This document shows positions 50,501 to 62,700 of a stretch of 64,000 nt of DNA, piece after piece (the first letter of the stretch is position 1; every line of letters starts with the position of its first letter). Location: the NCBI GenBank assembly GCA_028023455.1, contig JAQFVV010013296.1:102236-166235 (forward strand), in the 5' to 3' direction. The translations under genes were made by a program, and so were the position numbers. Below the pieces are notes generated by a model, which was not told the DNA's origin, made no database searches, and saw only the letters and a list, made by a program, of their open reading frames with translations. The DNA is from Epiperipatus broadwayi. Lineage: Eukaryota; Onychophora; Udeonychophora; Euonychophora; Peripatidae.

Positions 50501-50980
50501 AACAGATTTCATTTTTTAAAAATGTGAGTTATTGATTTTTTTCCCTCTTTCTAAAAAAGAAAAATCTAAAAGAAGAAAAATGACTCTTGTTTTAAAATCA
50601 GTATAGATGAAGATGTGCATATATATAGGTAATTCCCAGAAGTATTAAGAAAAAGAAGGAAAAAAATTGAATTTCTTGGTAGAAGTTATTGACAATTCTA
50701 TAAAATGATATTAATATATTTGGCTGTGTATAATACAATGAATTTGCATTGCTAAAACCATTGTTTCTGTTTCCTGGAATCTTACAGAATGGGTTAGCTC
50801 ACTGATCTACTATGGACTCATATACCAGTCCATAGTAACCAAAAGAATGGACAAATTTAAAGCCAGCCACAAACATAATCTAATCATCATGTTGGACAAA
50901 AGAAAACAAAGAAGAAGGATAAATAAAGCCATATATAGCCAGGTTCGAAGCAATGAATGAAATTTTTGTTAAAGTTTTCC
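47541..50980. other. AT-rich DNA, no gene seen
   Basis: Very AT-rich with short TA tracts (near 49715 and 49785). One frame at 49088-48891 looked like a possible exon but failed on phase (see rejected items). A 10-bp perfect stem lies at 50809-50836. Confidence 0.4.
50809..50836. repeat. Perfect 10-bp stem-loop
   Basis: ACTATGGACT (50809-50818), loop CATATACC, AGTCCATAGT (50827-50836). No run of T follows and no gene lies next to it. Function unknown. Confidence 0.6.
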
Positions 50981-50982
50981 TC

Positions 50983-51250
50983 ATAGTCATCTAAAGTGTC
51001 TACAACAATTTTTTTTAAAATGGTAGAGACAAGCAAATCCACCAGTTCATACTTATCTAAAAGTATTTGTAATAACTCTTTTTGAAATGGTAGAAGCAAG
51101 CCAGTCAACGAATTCAGTGTTATCAAAAGCATCAACAATAAATAATTTTAAAATTGTGGAAACCAGCAGGTCAATTAATTCATGTTTATTAGAAGGTATC
51201 AATAAGAACTGTCTTTTTAAATGAAGCAAATTAACTTATTGAAGCTATAA
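50983..51250 (-). repeat. 66-bp minisatellite that reads as 22-residue repeats
   Basis: Four units of about 66 bp. On the minus strand they translate as variants of (D/N)K(Y/H)EL(V/I)DLLVSTILK followed by K/L-hydrophobic-VD-A/T-F/L. The third unit in reading order is open in one frame, within 51138-50887. The second unit needs another frame because of a small indel. The period is an exact multiple of three and changes are partly conservative, but the array is broken by stops. It may be a decayed coding repeat or a minisatellite with a fortuitously open frame. I do not recognise the peptide. Confidence 0.55.
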
Positions 51251-53824
51251 GTAAGACAAGCAATCTGAAAATTCAAACTTGGGACATTTATAAAAAGTGA
51301 AAATAATCGGGTAACTATGAACTTTCATTAACAGATCTTTTATTCTTACTTATTAAAAGTAAACCTTAATTTATTGGTCAAAGCATTTTTTCTTTTGATA
51401 CAGAAACATTAAAGGCTTCTTTATCGATAGTTATTCTCAATATCACATAACACAAACACAATTTAAATCTTTAAACTTAAATTTTCATTATTTTTTTATC
51501 ATTTTTTAAAATTATATATTGTAATATTGAAATGTTTTTTTTATTGTTCTTGATTTATTATGATAATGAGCAACCTATAAATATATGCATTTATAATGTT
51601 TTTTTTATTATCTTATTGCATATTAAGATTGATATAATGTATTTTATTTTCTTTTGCTCAAGGTTGCAATAATATTTTTTTATATGTGTGATATATGTAT
51701 TAATCTCTAATTTAGAAAAACACATTTTAAAAATATATGTTGACATATCACAGGGTGCATGTGCATGTGTAACTGCTTATACAAACACGTCAAAAGAATA
51801 GGTATAATTTGTTTAAATATGGTAAATTAAAAAGTATGGCATCACATTTGAATGGAAGTGAAATAAAACACGCAAGTTACATCTGCAATTTATTTTTATG
51901 ATATAATAAGTTAGGAAAGTCTTAAGTAAGCATTCAATGAAACATTTTTTTAAAGTCATTCTAAGCCAGCTTATTTTAAAATATCCAAAATGACAAACTT
52001 GTATATTAAATTTATTTGGTTGTGCTTATATAAATTTTTGTATTAGTTCTATATTTAATTAATGTAATAATAAACCATTTATCTAATTAGTAAATTTGAT
52101 TTAAAAAGTAGAGTTAAAAAAGAATAGTATTAATAAAATATAATGTTTTTCTTGTCTTGATTTTATTATTTTAAATGATCATTATCATCGCTCGCAGATA
52201 TTAAGAATCATCATTCATAAATATTGAGCAATCACTTGCAAATATTAAGCACTCACAAAATGTTAAGTAAACTAGAATGTTGATTTACATTTAAGTATTT
52301 AAGGATTATGCTTGATAATAAACAAATTTTAATAATTATAGTTCCATAATAGAAAGCTAAAATTATGTTGTGTCCATGAGTTTTGATCATCTTCATCAAA
52401 GATGGATATATTATTGATTAAAACACTGTTTCAAATAATACTATACAGGAGTTAAGATCACCATCATCATTGATTAAATAAATTATAAGCATTAAATCTA
52501 ATTTTAAACATAATTAATATATTTAGTAAACAGGGGTTTATAGAAAGTAGAATATCACATGGAGAGAGGCATGATGATCAGTCATCATCACTAGTATTAT
52601 TAAATCCTAGTTTTAACTATAAAAGTATTTTAGTAAATAACAAACATATAAATGCTAGTGAATGTAATATTTAAATCCCATTTTGACAAAGGATGATTTT
52701 AAAAAATGCCTATGATTTTATAAAGATAAATTTATTGTTGTGAGTTCATTATAAAGCTATGGCTGGTATCATCATCATTATTATTATCATCATTATCATC
52801 TTTATATTGTGATAAATAACTAAGTTAAATAACCAGTTCTCATGGCCATCCACTTAAGTAATGGTCTTCACTATGTTTAATTGGAAGCCATTAATAAGAG
52901 TATAATTGTCTGTTCATCAATATATGTCAACTAAGCTAGTAATGTCTGTAAGAGTCTTTGATATATAAATTTTGGTAATATTGGGATCTTATAATTTTAT
53001 TGACATAGATAAAATATAAGAATGTCATTTTTTTTTCATTAGTCATCCATGTCATGTGTAATAAAAATGTACCGAATGAATTTGAACTCAGTACACTCTA
53101 AACAGATATTTATCTAGATTTAAAACAATCTAGTGGCGCTTGTGGGAAAACACATGTACTTAGCTAAACTGAATAAAGAGTGATTTAATCCCTTTCCAAC
53201 TTCATAATATTAACTTTATGTGATATTTTTTCTTATATAAGTTGTTATAAACAGCACCAGTGTGTGCGTGTGATCATGAATGGTCATATATACATGGAAA
53301 AAGGAATGAGAAGGGGATTCCCAGTTAAAAGAACCTATTATTAGAGTTAAGCATAAGGCAGTCCAGGAATCTCACAGTGGAAAATTTTATTCAGTTGCTA
53401 TATTTAATATTATTTTATTTGATGACAATGGCCAGTATGTTTTATTGTTCAAATAACTTCCCCAATATATAAATATTTTAAATCTTTATTGATGATAGTT
53501 TTAATTGTCATTTTATTATTTTATGTTTTGAGAAATGAGATAATTAATTTATTTCATTATTAGCGTAACAGAATTAATGTTTAGGGTAGTTGCAAATGGG
53601 CTATAATGTTATATTTAATTAATTAGAAATGGACACCCAAATAGAGCATGGTATGCATATGTTCTTAATAATATGTTAGCATCATCCTTATTTAATTATA
53701 AATTGTATGTTAGCTAACACAGTAAATTTATTTCTCAGTTAATTTTACTTGGTTACAAATGATGAATCGCTGGAGCATATCATATATCCTGTTTAGTGTT
53801 TAGTGATTGAATTATAGCAACTAT
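51251..53824. other. AT-rich DNA with ATC/ATT triplet tracts, no gene seen
   Basis: Mostly AT-rich, with scattered CATCATCATT-type triplet runs (near 52460, 52575 and 52767-52800). No open frame or element ends recognised. The last four bases, CTAT (53821-53824), form the left target-site copy of the LTR element. Confidence 0.45.
53821..53824. repeat. Target-site duplication of the TR-GAG-like element, left
   Basis: CTAT directly before the LTR start TGTACC. The same four bases follow the other LTR at 62834-62837. Four bases could match by chance, but the length is normal for gypsy-type integration. Confidence 0.5.
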
Positions 53825-55996
53825 TGTACCGGTCAGAATTGTATGTTCGTCTAACAAGAATTAGGACCTAAGCAAAAGTACCTAGAGTTCAATCATATAC
53901 AAGATACACAGGTCAGGGATACTCATGAACTCCGCCCTATTGCCCACTTCCCAAGTCTATCACATTACAGACAACATTTCTGAAGATAGCAGCCTACCCT
54001 TCAATTTACTCCAGCCCAGGAAGGTTCAGCAAAGATACAAGAGACCTACGGCTTAACTAATTGATAACGCAAAGTAATGATAGACGTGCACACACAAACC
54101 AACAAAAATATCCAAAAAATAGCTTATTAAATGTGAATTTATTAAATGTAATATTAATAATAATTGATTAATCATGTGAATCACTAGATATGGAGATTTA
54201 CAATGAATTAGAACATATATATCTTGAACACTCGATTTAGGTTTCACTTATTGTCGCTTGGGCATTCGATGTCAAACCGGATAACATAACAAGGTTTGAT
54301 GGATATGAACCAAGAGATCTACATAATGATAAATTAATTATTTGAAATCTGCGGCTTAATATGCTAATGTGATTTAACGGGTTGATATTGCTCACGCTAT
54401 GATATTTCTAAGTTAAGGAAAATAACCCATGACAATAACTTTTAGAATGAATGCTTATAAGATTTTAAATTACACAGAATATGATCAAACTTAATAATGG
54501 TACGAAGGTTTATTTTATTCAACATATGATTACATTTGGATTTCATGGAAGGTACATTAATTATAAATCAATTGTTGCGGAACCCTATGAGATGACTCAT
54601 TTATTTCTTATCTATGAAGAGAAATAGGGAAAAATGATCATTTTGAAATTATCGTGCGAGTCTACATTTATAGATTTTCTCAATAGTTAATTAATGATGT
54701 ATTAATAGCGACTGAACGAAGGATGGGTAGCGCTAATAAGCGATAATGTACATATACTAAAGTTAATTAAATTTAAACTATAATGAGAGCTTTGGGATGA
54801 CTTAGGGAAATTATATCATTACGGCGTATAGACATTTGAACCATATGGAAGGATAAGAACGATAACGTGTGAACCGCATGACAAGGCCTGAGTGGACGAT
54901 GAGCTTCATTTATTTGGGAGCGAAGAAAATTAATCTTATCCGCATTTGTGACGGATATCATTGGGAATTGTTTGGCAGGATACTATGGTTCCAACTCGTA
55001 GGATGTTAACCTATAGCAGTGCTTACCTAACCTAAGACAATCTGTAAGAGCTGGGGCCTCCACACTCTGTCGAGAATTGTGCTTATATAAGTCTTCCATT
55101 ATCGAGAAAACGCATGACAACATCATTTCTGAATTAGGAATGTTATCACCGGGACACGTTACGAAAGCTGTCAGGTTTGATTTACCCTGATTTATACAGC
55201 CTTAAAATACTAATTAAGTCTAACGTAATGAAATAATGATCTAAAAGTAGTCCCAAACAAAGGCATACAACTTACTTAAAGAGTATATTCAATATCTTAA
55301 GGATAAATATTAAAACATTAAAATTCCTTTGCTAAATGCATATTAACCCACCCGAGAACTAAGTGACTTAAATTATCGTTAGATGGCGGGGTGATTTATA
55401 AAATGAATCATCTAGACATAAGGATCTGAATTAAAGTTATGTAATAATCAATTTTCATCATGTTAATCAATAGCGTGGAGCAATAGTAAATCATTTATTT
55501 TAAATATTAGTGAAAAGCATAATATTCATTATTAAAACATAATTTAGGAAAATCTCTCGATCAGGCGAATTTTATAATGTGAATACGCTTACGTTTACGA
55601 TTAAATATTCCGCAATGGCAGAATAGCAAAAATAAATAGGATTGATTCGCCAGATCGAGTTATTAGCATACTAAAAATTGATATGATTTGCATAATATTA
55701 AATAAACATTGCCGCATTAAAATAAAAATACAAGGAGAGTGAGAACCTAGTAATCGAGTTTAGAAAGTGAGAATTACAGTTGAAATATACAACGAACAGA
55801 AATAATAAAACAAAGAAAAGAGGTCATTATTTAGGCAGTTAAAATTTTTTTTTTTTTTTAACCTAGAATAATATTTAGGCAGTTAATCGGCTTAGCACTA
55901 CCGATCACAAAATAAGTAATTACATTTTTATATTAGGAGAAATTTCAGAACTAAAAATATTACATTTATATTTTACAATAGAAAAAGGTTATTAAG

Positions 55997-56185
55997 ATGA
56001 AAGTTCGTTTATACGGCAAGGAATTACCTTTCTTCCCGATGAATTTCCAGCCGGGTGCGCACGTGTTGGTTCCATGTTTGATAAAGGAATTACAAATTGA
56101 CGAAATTAAGGTTTCGGTCCATTCTTTATTCAATATTAAGTTCATTTTGGCAGCAATTGATGAACGATGGTTTCCGAGTATTTAG
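55997..56185 (+). other. Conserved 62-codon open frame inside the LTR, antisense
   Basis: Starts MKVRLYGKELPFFPMNF and ends ERWFPSI. The right LTR has the same frame at 61853-62041 with one residue change (P to Q). Survival in both LTRs is expected from their recent common origin, so it does not prove coding. It lies on the strand opposite to gag. No family recognised. Confidence 0.35.
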
Positions 56186-56300
56186 GCATCGGTTAGATTT
56201 TTGGAGAGATCCGGGGAAGTCAATCTATGTTTTTATTAGCCCTTCATGTTGCCGTTCAGAGGGGCGTGACTTCCCCTTAGCAATGCATTAGAAAAATGAC

Positions 56301-56537
56301 ATGTCTCCTCCTTTAGTTAAAAAATGTGGTTGCATTTATACTTGTTATCACCGCCGCTGGGTAATTCCCGGATGTTTTAATAACTACAATGATACAGCAT
56401 ATTTTGGACTACAAACGAGATTAAGTTCGAGAGTTAGTTTTTATCTAATTCCCGGATGTTTTAACAACTACAATGATACAGCATATTTTGGACTACAAAC
56501 GAGATCAAGTTCGAGAGTTGGTTTTGGTCTACTTTAA
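56301..56537 (+). other. 78-codon open frame with an 84-bp in-frame tandem duplication
   Basis: An 84-bp unit beginning TAATTCCCGGATG (56362 and 56446) is repeated once, giving IPGCFNNYNDTAYFGLQTR twice in the same frame, ending in FGLL. The right LTR carries the same duplication (62157-62393), so it predates integration. It may be a regulatory repeat of the LTR; coding is unproven. Confidence 0.4.
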
Positions 56538-56977
56538 GCTGAAAATAGACCTGCGGAATCAACGTTAACTAATCATGACGCTTAAATAAATCTATATTAC
56601 AATAAAACAAATTTCTTTTATAATTTGGAAGATGGTAAGTCTTTTATTTACTAATTTTACGTTCCCCTCTCAAACTTTCTCTCTATGAAAATATATGTAT
56701 GAATAAAATATACATTATGCAACGCTTTAAATTATTAAAGTTGATCTGTTACACACACATACGCACGATTGTTTACCGTAATGAAAATATACAATTGTTT
56801 TTATGCATACTAATGTTAAATGAATTTAAAGTTTACAAATACATAAACAGTCACGCGCATTGGTATACCTTCACTCCCCGGTGATCTATAATTAAATGGT
56901 TAGGTTTGAATCCATGTTTGGAGGTTTCAAACATTATTAGAGAGTGAAGCTGAATGTGTGCAACAGATTCCGCTTCA

Positions 56978-57273
56978 TATGCCCCTAGATAAAAAAAATC
57001 AATGAAAAAAAAAGATTTTACTTGGAGTTGACGCATCCTTTCAGGTAACAAGAAAACGCACAGCACGGTTTCCCTACTTTGATATTTACATGGTTCGAAA
57101 TCTATTCTTAAATTGGCTTTAGTAAACTTTACCCTACCTAAATTCAGTTGACCTCTTTGACAATTAGTTAGTAACTATATTCTATATATAAAACAATGAA
57201 ACAAGAAAGAAAAATAACTAGAATATACATTTGACTATCTTACAAGGTTCAGCAGTCTATTTCTTTTTTTTTT
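56978..57273 (-). other. 3' untranslated part of the element interior
   Basis: Between the gag stop and the 3' LTR. The bases next to the LTR read TCTAGGGGCATA on the minus strand, a weak candidate for the purine primer tract. No coding. Confidence 0.45.
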
Positions 57274-58556
57274 CTATTCTTCTCTTTCCCTACTTGGGCT
57301 ATCTTCTCCCAGGGTCGGGATATATTGTTTCGCGTGTGAATCATATGCCCCAGCATTGCGGTAGCCTCCTGGTCCTTCTTTTCGAGGTTTATCTGGCTCT
57401 GGAGCCAAGTTGCCATAATCGAGAGATGTTAGAAATCGGGACATCTTATCGATCTGACTTCCGAGCATCAATTTCTGCACCCAGGCAGGCATATTGTGGC
57501 GGATAGTCCTAATAATTCGGGGGTCCGAATACGCAAACGCTGTCAGAGATCGGAACCTTGCCACTTGGCGTACAAAAAACTGCGTGTGAGTTTCCTTGGA
57601 GTTGGGCCCGTACTTTTCCATGGTCAATGCTTCCAGGATCCCGTCCTGCCGCTCTTCATCCCAAAAACTTCCCAGCACTGCTTCCTCATAGTCTTTAAAG
57701 GTTTTGGGCTTCATGACCAGAGAGCCCCACCAATCCTTCGCCGTGCCCCTTAGGTAATGGCTGGCTATGGCCACTTGCTCGGCATTCGTAGCAGAGTTGA
57801 AAAAAAGAGCTCCTTTAAGCTTCCTAGATGAGCCTGTGGACTATCCCCTGGCTCCCCCCGAAAGGGCTGTACTTGAATGAATTTAGCCATGTTGGAACTA
57901 TTCCCGTGATTAATCCCATCTGGCTCTCGAGCACTTTCTATGATCACTTCCTTAACCATTGTTTCGTCCCCTTTTACGATCTGGTACTGGCGTTCCATTC
58001 TTTCTACTTTTATGTTGGACTCTGTGGGTGACTCATCTTGGCTGCCTGACTCACATCGTGGCGCCGGTCCATTTGGTCTCAGCTCCCAACACAGATCTCC
58101 AATGGTTTCTTTCAACCCGTCAGTCTGGCGTAGTTGGCTGCATTCTTCAGTCTTCATAGCATGGGTATTTGCACCATCTGCTTGCTGCATCCTAATCGTT
58201 GTTTTCTAAAAATGTCTCCGGGACTCTTCCCTCACCTCCTGGAGCATGAAACAAAACTCTTCCCTGGCTTCCTTCCTGCTCTCCTGGATCATGATCCGGA
58301 GATCCTCCCTGGCTTCCCTCCTACTTTCTTGGACCATTTTATAGAATTCTTCCCTGTCGCTTCTATTTTCTTGCACGATTTTATGGATTAGGACGAGTAG
58401 GCTCTGATTATCATTGTTGATCCCCGATTTTACCCGCTCATGATCCCTTACACCTGGTTCTTTAAAAATAATTTCTGACCCGAGCTCCTCACTGCCTACA
58501 CTCTCATTTTCATTTCCCGATTCGCTACCTTCCCTACCGTTCATTAATCTTTCCAT
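57274..58556 (-). pseudogene. gag: gag-like structural protein, broken by one stop and one frameshift
   Basis: About 428 codons in three pieces. 58556-58206: acidic start, then a coiled-coil-like region of three ~15-residue repeats (FYKMVQESRREAR, LRIMIQESRKEAR, FCFMLQEVREESR). A TAG near 58208 stops it, and the same frame reopens at once. 58190-57765: linker and capsid start, with AKFIQVQPFRGEPGD. A one-base shift at a run of seven T follows near 57812. 57774-57274: capsid-type core with ASHYLRGTAKDWWGSL, the signature of the Ty3/gypsy Retrotrans_gag domain, then a Pro/Gly-rich tail. No CCHC knuckle is seen. It would form the particle that packages element RNA. No pol frame follows. Confidence 0.75.
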
Positions 58557-59684
58557 TGGATTCTTTCTATAGTTTGCGATAGCTAGATCACTCCCCCTTC
58601 CCCTCCTTAACCATCACCTATGCCCAAAACTCAACACCAAAACTATTTTCTTACTACCATCTAATCTTATACTATCTCCCATTACTGCCAAAATATTTAC
58701 GTTCATACTTTTATCAAAACTAATACATATTAAATGAAATAACATGTTAAAGATTAAAGAATCAAATTTTTACCATGACGTTGCTTTGCCATATGAGCCG
58801 TTCGCTCTCTTGCACCCGAAATGCACCTATATATAAAAAAATTTTAATTTCCCCCTTGTACAAGACATATGAAACCAATATGATATAATGACCCTTTCTT
58901 TGCTCATTCACATACTTTATTGTTTTCGCGAGTGTTTACCAGTTGACAAAATTTATAGTGTGTATAATACACGGGTGCCATGTCAACACAGTCGGCTTAT
59001 CACTCATAACTATCTTTGGTCTGTGTGCACATCTATAAGTTTGACTGTTTAATTAAATTTGAAAAAAAAATTGACATAAAAAAATTGAAAGCAAAATGAT
59101 TTAGCAAAATTTAGTAATAATATCACAATCATTTATCTGGTCAATATTATAAATTCAAAATGAATTTTGAAATCACCTCTATGGTGTGTCCTTTAGGTTC
59201 AACAACAAAAATTCATGACTCTTTTAAAACTAGAGAATGTTACATCACTGGCCTCTACAAGACTATATGACACTATGTTTCTTGGACTTTTTTACAGGAG
59301 GACATGTAGGCCATCAAAGCATTTTTTTAACTCATCTAGCTGCTTGACACTACATAAAAGTTTTTAAGGGTCTTCACCTATTTATGGTTACTCTAAATAC
59401 ATGAGTCATTAAAGCATTTTTCCAACTACATCTGGCTGCTTGACAACATAGAATTCAGTTTATATGGGTCTTCACCTATTTACGGTTACTCTAAATACAT
59501 GAGTCATTAAAGCGTTTTGCCAATTACATCTGGCCGCTTGACACATAGAATTCAGTTTGTATGGGTCTTCACCTATTTACGGTTACTCTAAATACATACG
59601 AGTCAAAAAAAAATTTCACTTTCAAAACCTATGTTGCCTATTGCCATTTATCACCATCTCAGGTATATGGGTGTTTGTTTCGAA
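58557..59684 (-). other. Long leader between primer site and gag
   Basis: About 1.1 kb without open frames on the element strand. It contains a three-copy tandem repeat (59310-59606) near the primer site. A packaging signal would be expected here, by analogy with other LTR elements. Confidence 0.5.
59310..59606. repeat. Three tandem units of about 96 bp in the leader
   Basis: Units begin (G)(T/C)CAT(C/T)AAAGC near 59310, 59405 and 59503. Each has a T-rich stretch, a CTGGC(T/C)GCTTGACA block (CTAGCTGCTTGACA in the first), then GGGTCTTCACCTATTTA and GGTTACTCTAAATACAT. The second and third are most alike. Confidence 0.8.
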
Positions 59685-59702
59685 GCCCCACGTTGGGCGC
59701 CA
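59685..59702 (-). promoter_or_regulatory. Primer-binding site for tRNA-Lys(1,2)
   Basis: Minus-strand TGGCGCCCAACGTGGGGC is the 18-nt complement of the tRNA-Lys(1,2) 3' end, without mismatch as I know that sequence. It lies 22 nt inside the 5' LTR (59725), a wider gap than usual. It fixes the orientation of the element. Confidence 0.9.
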
Positions 59703-59724
59703 AACCCGGATAAAAAAAATACAC

Positions 59725-62700
59725 TGTACCGGTCAGAATTGTATGTTCGTCTAACAAGAATTAGGACCTAAGCAAAAGTACCTAGAGTTCAATCATATAC
59801 AAGATACACAGGTCAGGGATACTCATGAACTCCGCCCTATTGCCCACTTCCCAAGTCTATCACATTACAAACAACCTTTCTGATGATAGCAGCCTACCCT
59901 TCAATTTACTCCAGCCCAGGAAGGTTCAGCAAAGATACAAGAGACCTATGGCTTAACTAATTGATAACGCAAAGTAATGATAGACGTGCATGCACAAACC
60001 AACAAAAATATCCAAAAAATAGCTTATTAAATGTGAATTTATTAAATGTAATATTAATAATAATTGATTAATCATGTGAATCACTAGATATGGAGATTTA
60101 CAATGAATTAGAACATATATATCTTGAACACTCGATTTAGGTTTCACTTATTGTCGCTTGGGCATTCGATGTCAAACCGGATAACATAACAAGGTTTGAT
60201 GGATATGCACCAAGAGATATACATAATGATAAATTAATTATTTGAAATCTGCAGCTTAATATGCTAATGTGATTTAACGGGTTGATATTGCTCACGCTAT
60301 GATATTTCTAAGTTAAGGAAAATAACCCATGACAATAACTTTTAGAATGAATGCTTATAAGATTTTAAATTACACAGAATATGATCAAACTTAATAACGG
60401 TACGAAGGTTTATTTTATTCAACATATGATTACATTTGCATTTCATGGAAGGTACATGAATTATAAATCAATTGTTGCGGAACCCTATGAGATGACTCAT
60501 TTATTTCTTATCTATGAAGAGAAATAGGGAAAAATTATCATTTTGAAATTATCGTGCGAGTCTACATTTATAGATTTTCTCAATAGTTAATTAATGATGT
60601 ATTAATAGCGACTGAATGAAGGATGGGTAGGGCTAATAAGCGATAATGTATATATACTAAAGTTAATGAAATTTAAACTATAACAAGAGTTTTGGGATGA
60701 CTTAGGGAAATTATATCATTATGGCGTATAGACAATTGAACCATATGGAAGGATAAGAATGATAATGTGTGAACCGCATGACAAGGCCTGAGTGGACGAT
60801 GAGCTTCATTTATTTGGGAGTGAAGAAAATTAATCTTATCCGCATTTGTGACGGATATCATTGGGAATTGGTTGGCAGGATACTATGGTTCCAACTCGTA
60901 GGATGTTAACCTATAGCAGTGCTTACCTAACCTAAGACAATCTGTAAGAGCTGGGGCCTCCACACTCTGTCGAGAATTGTGCTTATATAAGTCTTCCATT
61001 ATCGAGAAAACGCATGACAACATCATTTCTGAATTAGGAATGTTATCACCGGGACACATTACGAAAGCTGTCAGGTTTGATTTACCCTGATTTATACAGC
61101 CTTAAAATACTAATTAAGTCTAACGTAATGAAATAATGATCTAAAAGTAGTCCCAAACGGGGCATACAAATTACTTAAAGAGTATATTCAATATCTTAAG
61201 GATAAATATTAAAACATTAAAATTCCTTTGCTAAATGCATATTAACCCACCCGAGAACTAAGTGACTTAAATTATCGTTAGATGGCAGGGTGATTTATAA
61301 AATGAATCATCTAGACATAAGGATCTGAATTAAAGTTATGTAATAATCAATTTTCATCATGTTAATCAATAGCGTGGAGCAATAGTAAATCATTTATTTT
61401 AAATATTAGTGAAAAGCATAATATTCATTATTAAAACATAATTTAGGAAAATCTCTCGATCGGGCAAATTTTATAATGTGAATACGCTTATGTTTACGAT
61501 TAAATATTCCGCAATGGCAGAATAGCAAAAATAAATAGGATTGATTCGTCAGATCGAGTTATTAGCATACTAAAAATTGATATGATTTGCATAATATTAA
61601 ATAAACATTGCCGCATTAAAATAAAAATACAAGGAGAGTGAGAACCTAGTAATCGAGTTTAGAAAGTGAGAATTACAGTTGAAATATACAACAAACAGAA
61701 ATAATAAAACAAAGAAAAGAGGTCATTATTAAGGCAGTTGAATCGGCTTAGCACTACCGATCACAAAATAAGTAATTACATTTTTATATTAGGAGAAATT
61801 TCAGAACTAAAAATATTACATTTATATTTTACAATAGAAAAAGGTTATTAAGATGAAAGTTCGTTTATACGGCAAGGAATTACCTTTCTTCCCAATGAAT
61901 TTCCAGCAGGGTGCGCACGTGTTGGTTCCATGTTTGATAAAGGAATTACAAATTGACGAAATTAAGGTTTCGGTCCATTCTTTATTCAATATTAAGTTCA
62001 TTTTGGCAGCAATTGATGAACGATGGTTTCCGAGTATTTAGGCATCGGTTAGATTTTTGGAGAGATCCGGGGAAGTCAATCTATGTTTTTATTAGCCCTT
62101 CATGTTGCCGTTCAGAGGGGCGTGACTTCCCCTTAGCAATGTGTTAGAAAAATGACATGTCTCCTCCTTTAGTTAGAAAATGTGGTTGCATTTATACTTG
62201 TTATCACCGCCGCTGGGTAATTCCTGGATGTTTTAATAACTACAATGATACAGCATATTTTGGACTACAAATGAGATTAAGTTCGAGAGTTAGTTTTTAT
62301 CTAATTCCCGGATGTTTTAACAACTACAATGATACAGCATATTTTGGACTACAAATGAGATCAAGTTCGAGAGTTGGTTTTGGTCTACTTTAAGCTGAAA
62401 ATAGACCTGCGGAATCAACGTTAACTAATCATGACGCTTAAATAAATCTATATTACAATAAAACAAATTTCTTTTACAATTTGGAAGACGGTAAGTCTTT
62501 TATTTACTAATTTTACGTTCCCCTCACGAACTTTCTCTCTATGAAAATATATGTATGAATAAAATATACATTATGCAATGCTTTAAATTATTAAAGTTCA
62601 TCTGTTACACACACATACGCACGATTGTTTACCGTAATGAAAATATACAATTGTTTTTATGCATACTAATGTTAAATGAATTTAAAGTTTACAAATACAT

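Larger units (their letters stand above)
53825..56977 (-). repeat. 3' LTR of the TR-GAG-like element (left copy)
   Basis: 3153 bp, unusually long. It differs from the right copy mainly by transitions, many at CpG (for example ACG/ATG at several matching places). It also has a ~44-bp extra segment near 55838-55881 with a T run, flanked by a repeated TTAGGCAGTT. It contains antisense short open frames also found in the other LTR. Confidence 0.85.

Noticed and set aside
54053-54247. Minus-strand frame in the long LTR, repeated at 59953-60147
   Set aside because: Again explained by the LTR pair; Leu/Ile/His-rich peptide from AT-rich DNA, no family signature.
56978-59724. Search for a hidden or antisense pol in the interior of the gag-only element
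   Set aside because: No protease, RT (YxDD), RNase H or integrase motif in any frame I read; plus-strand frames here are shadows of gag.
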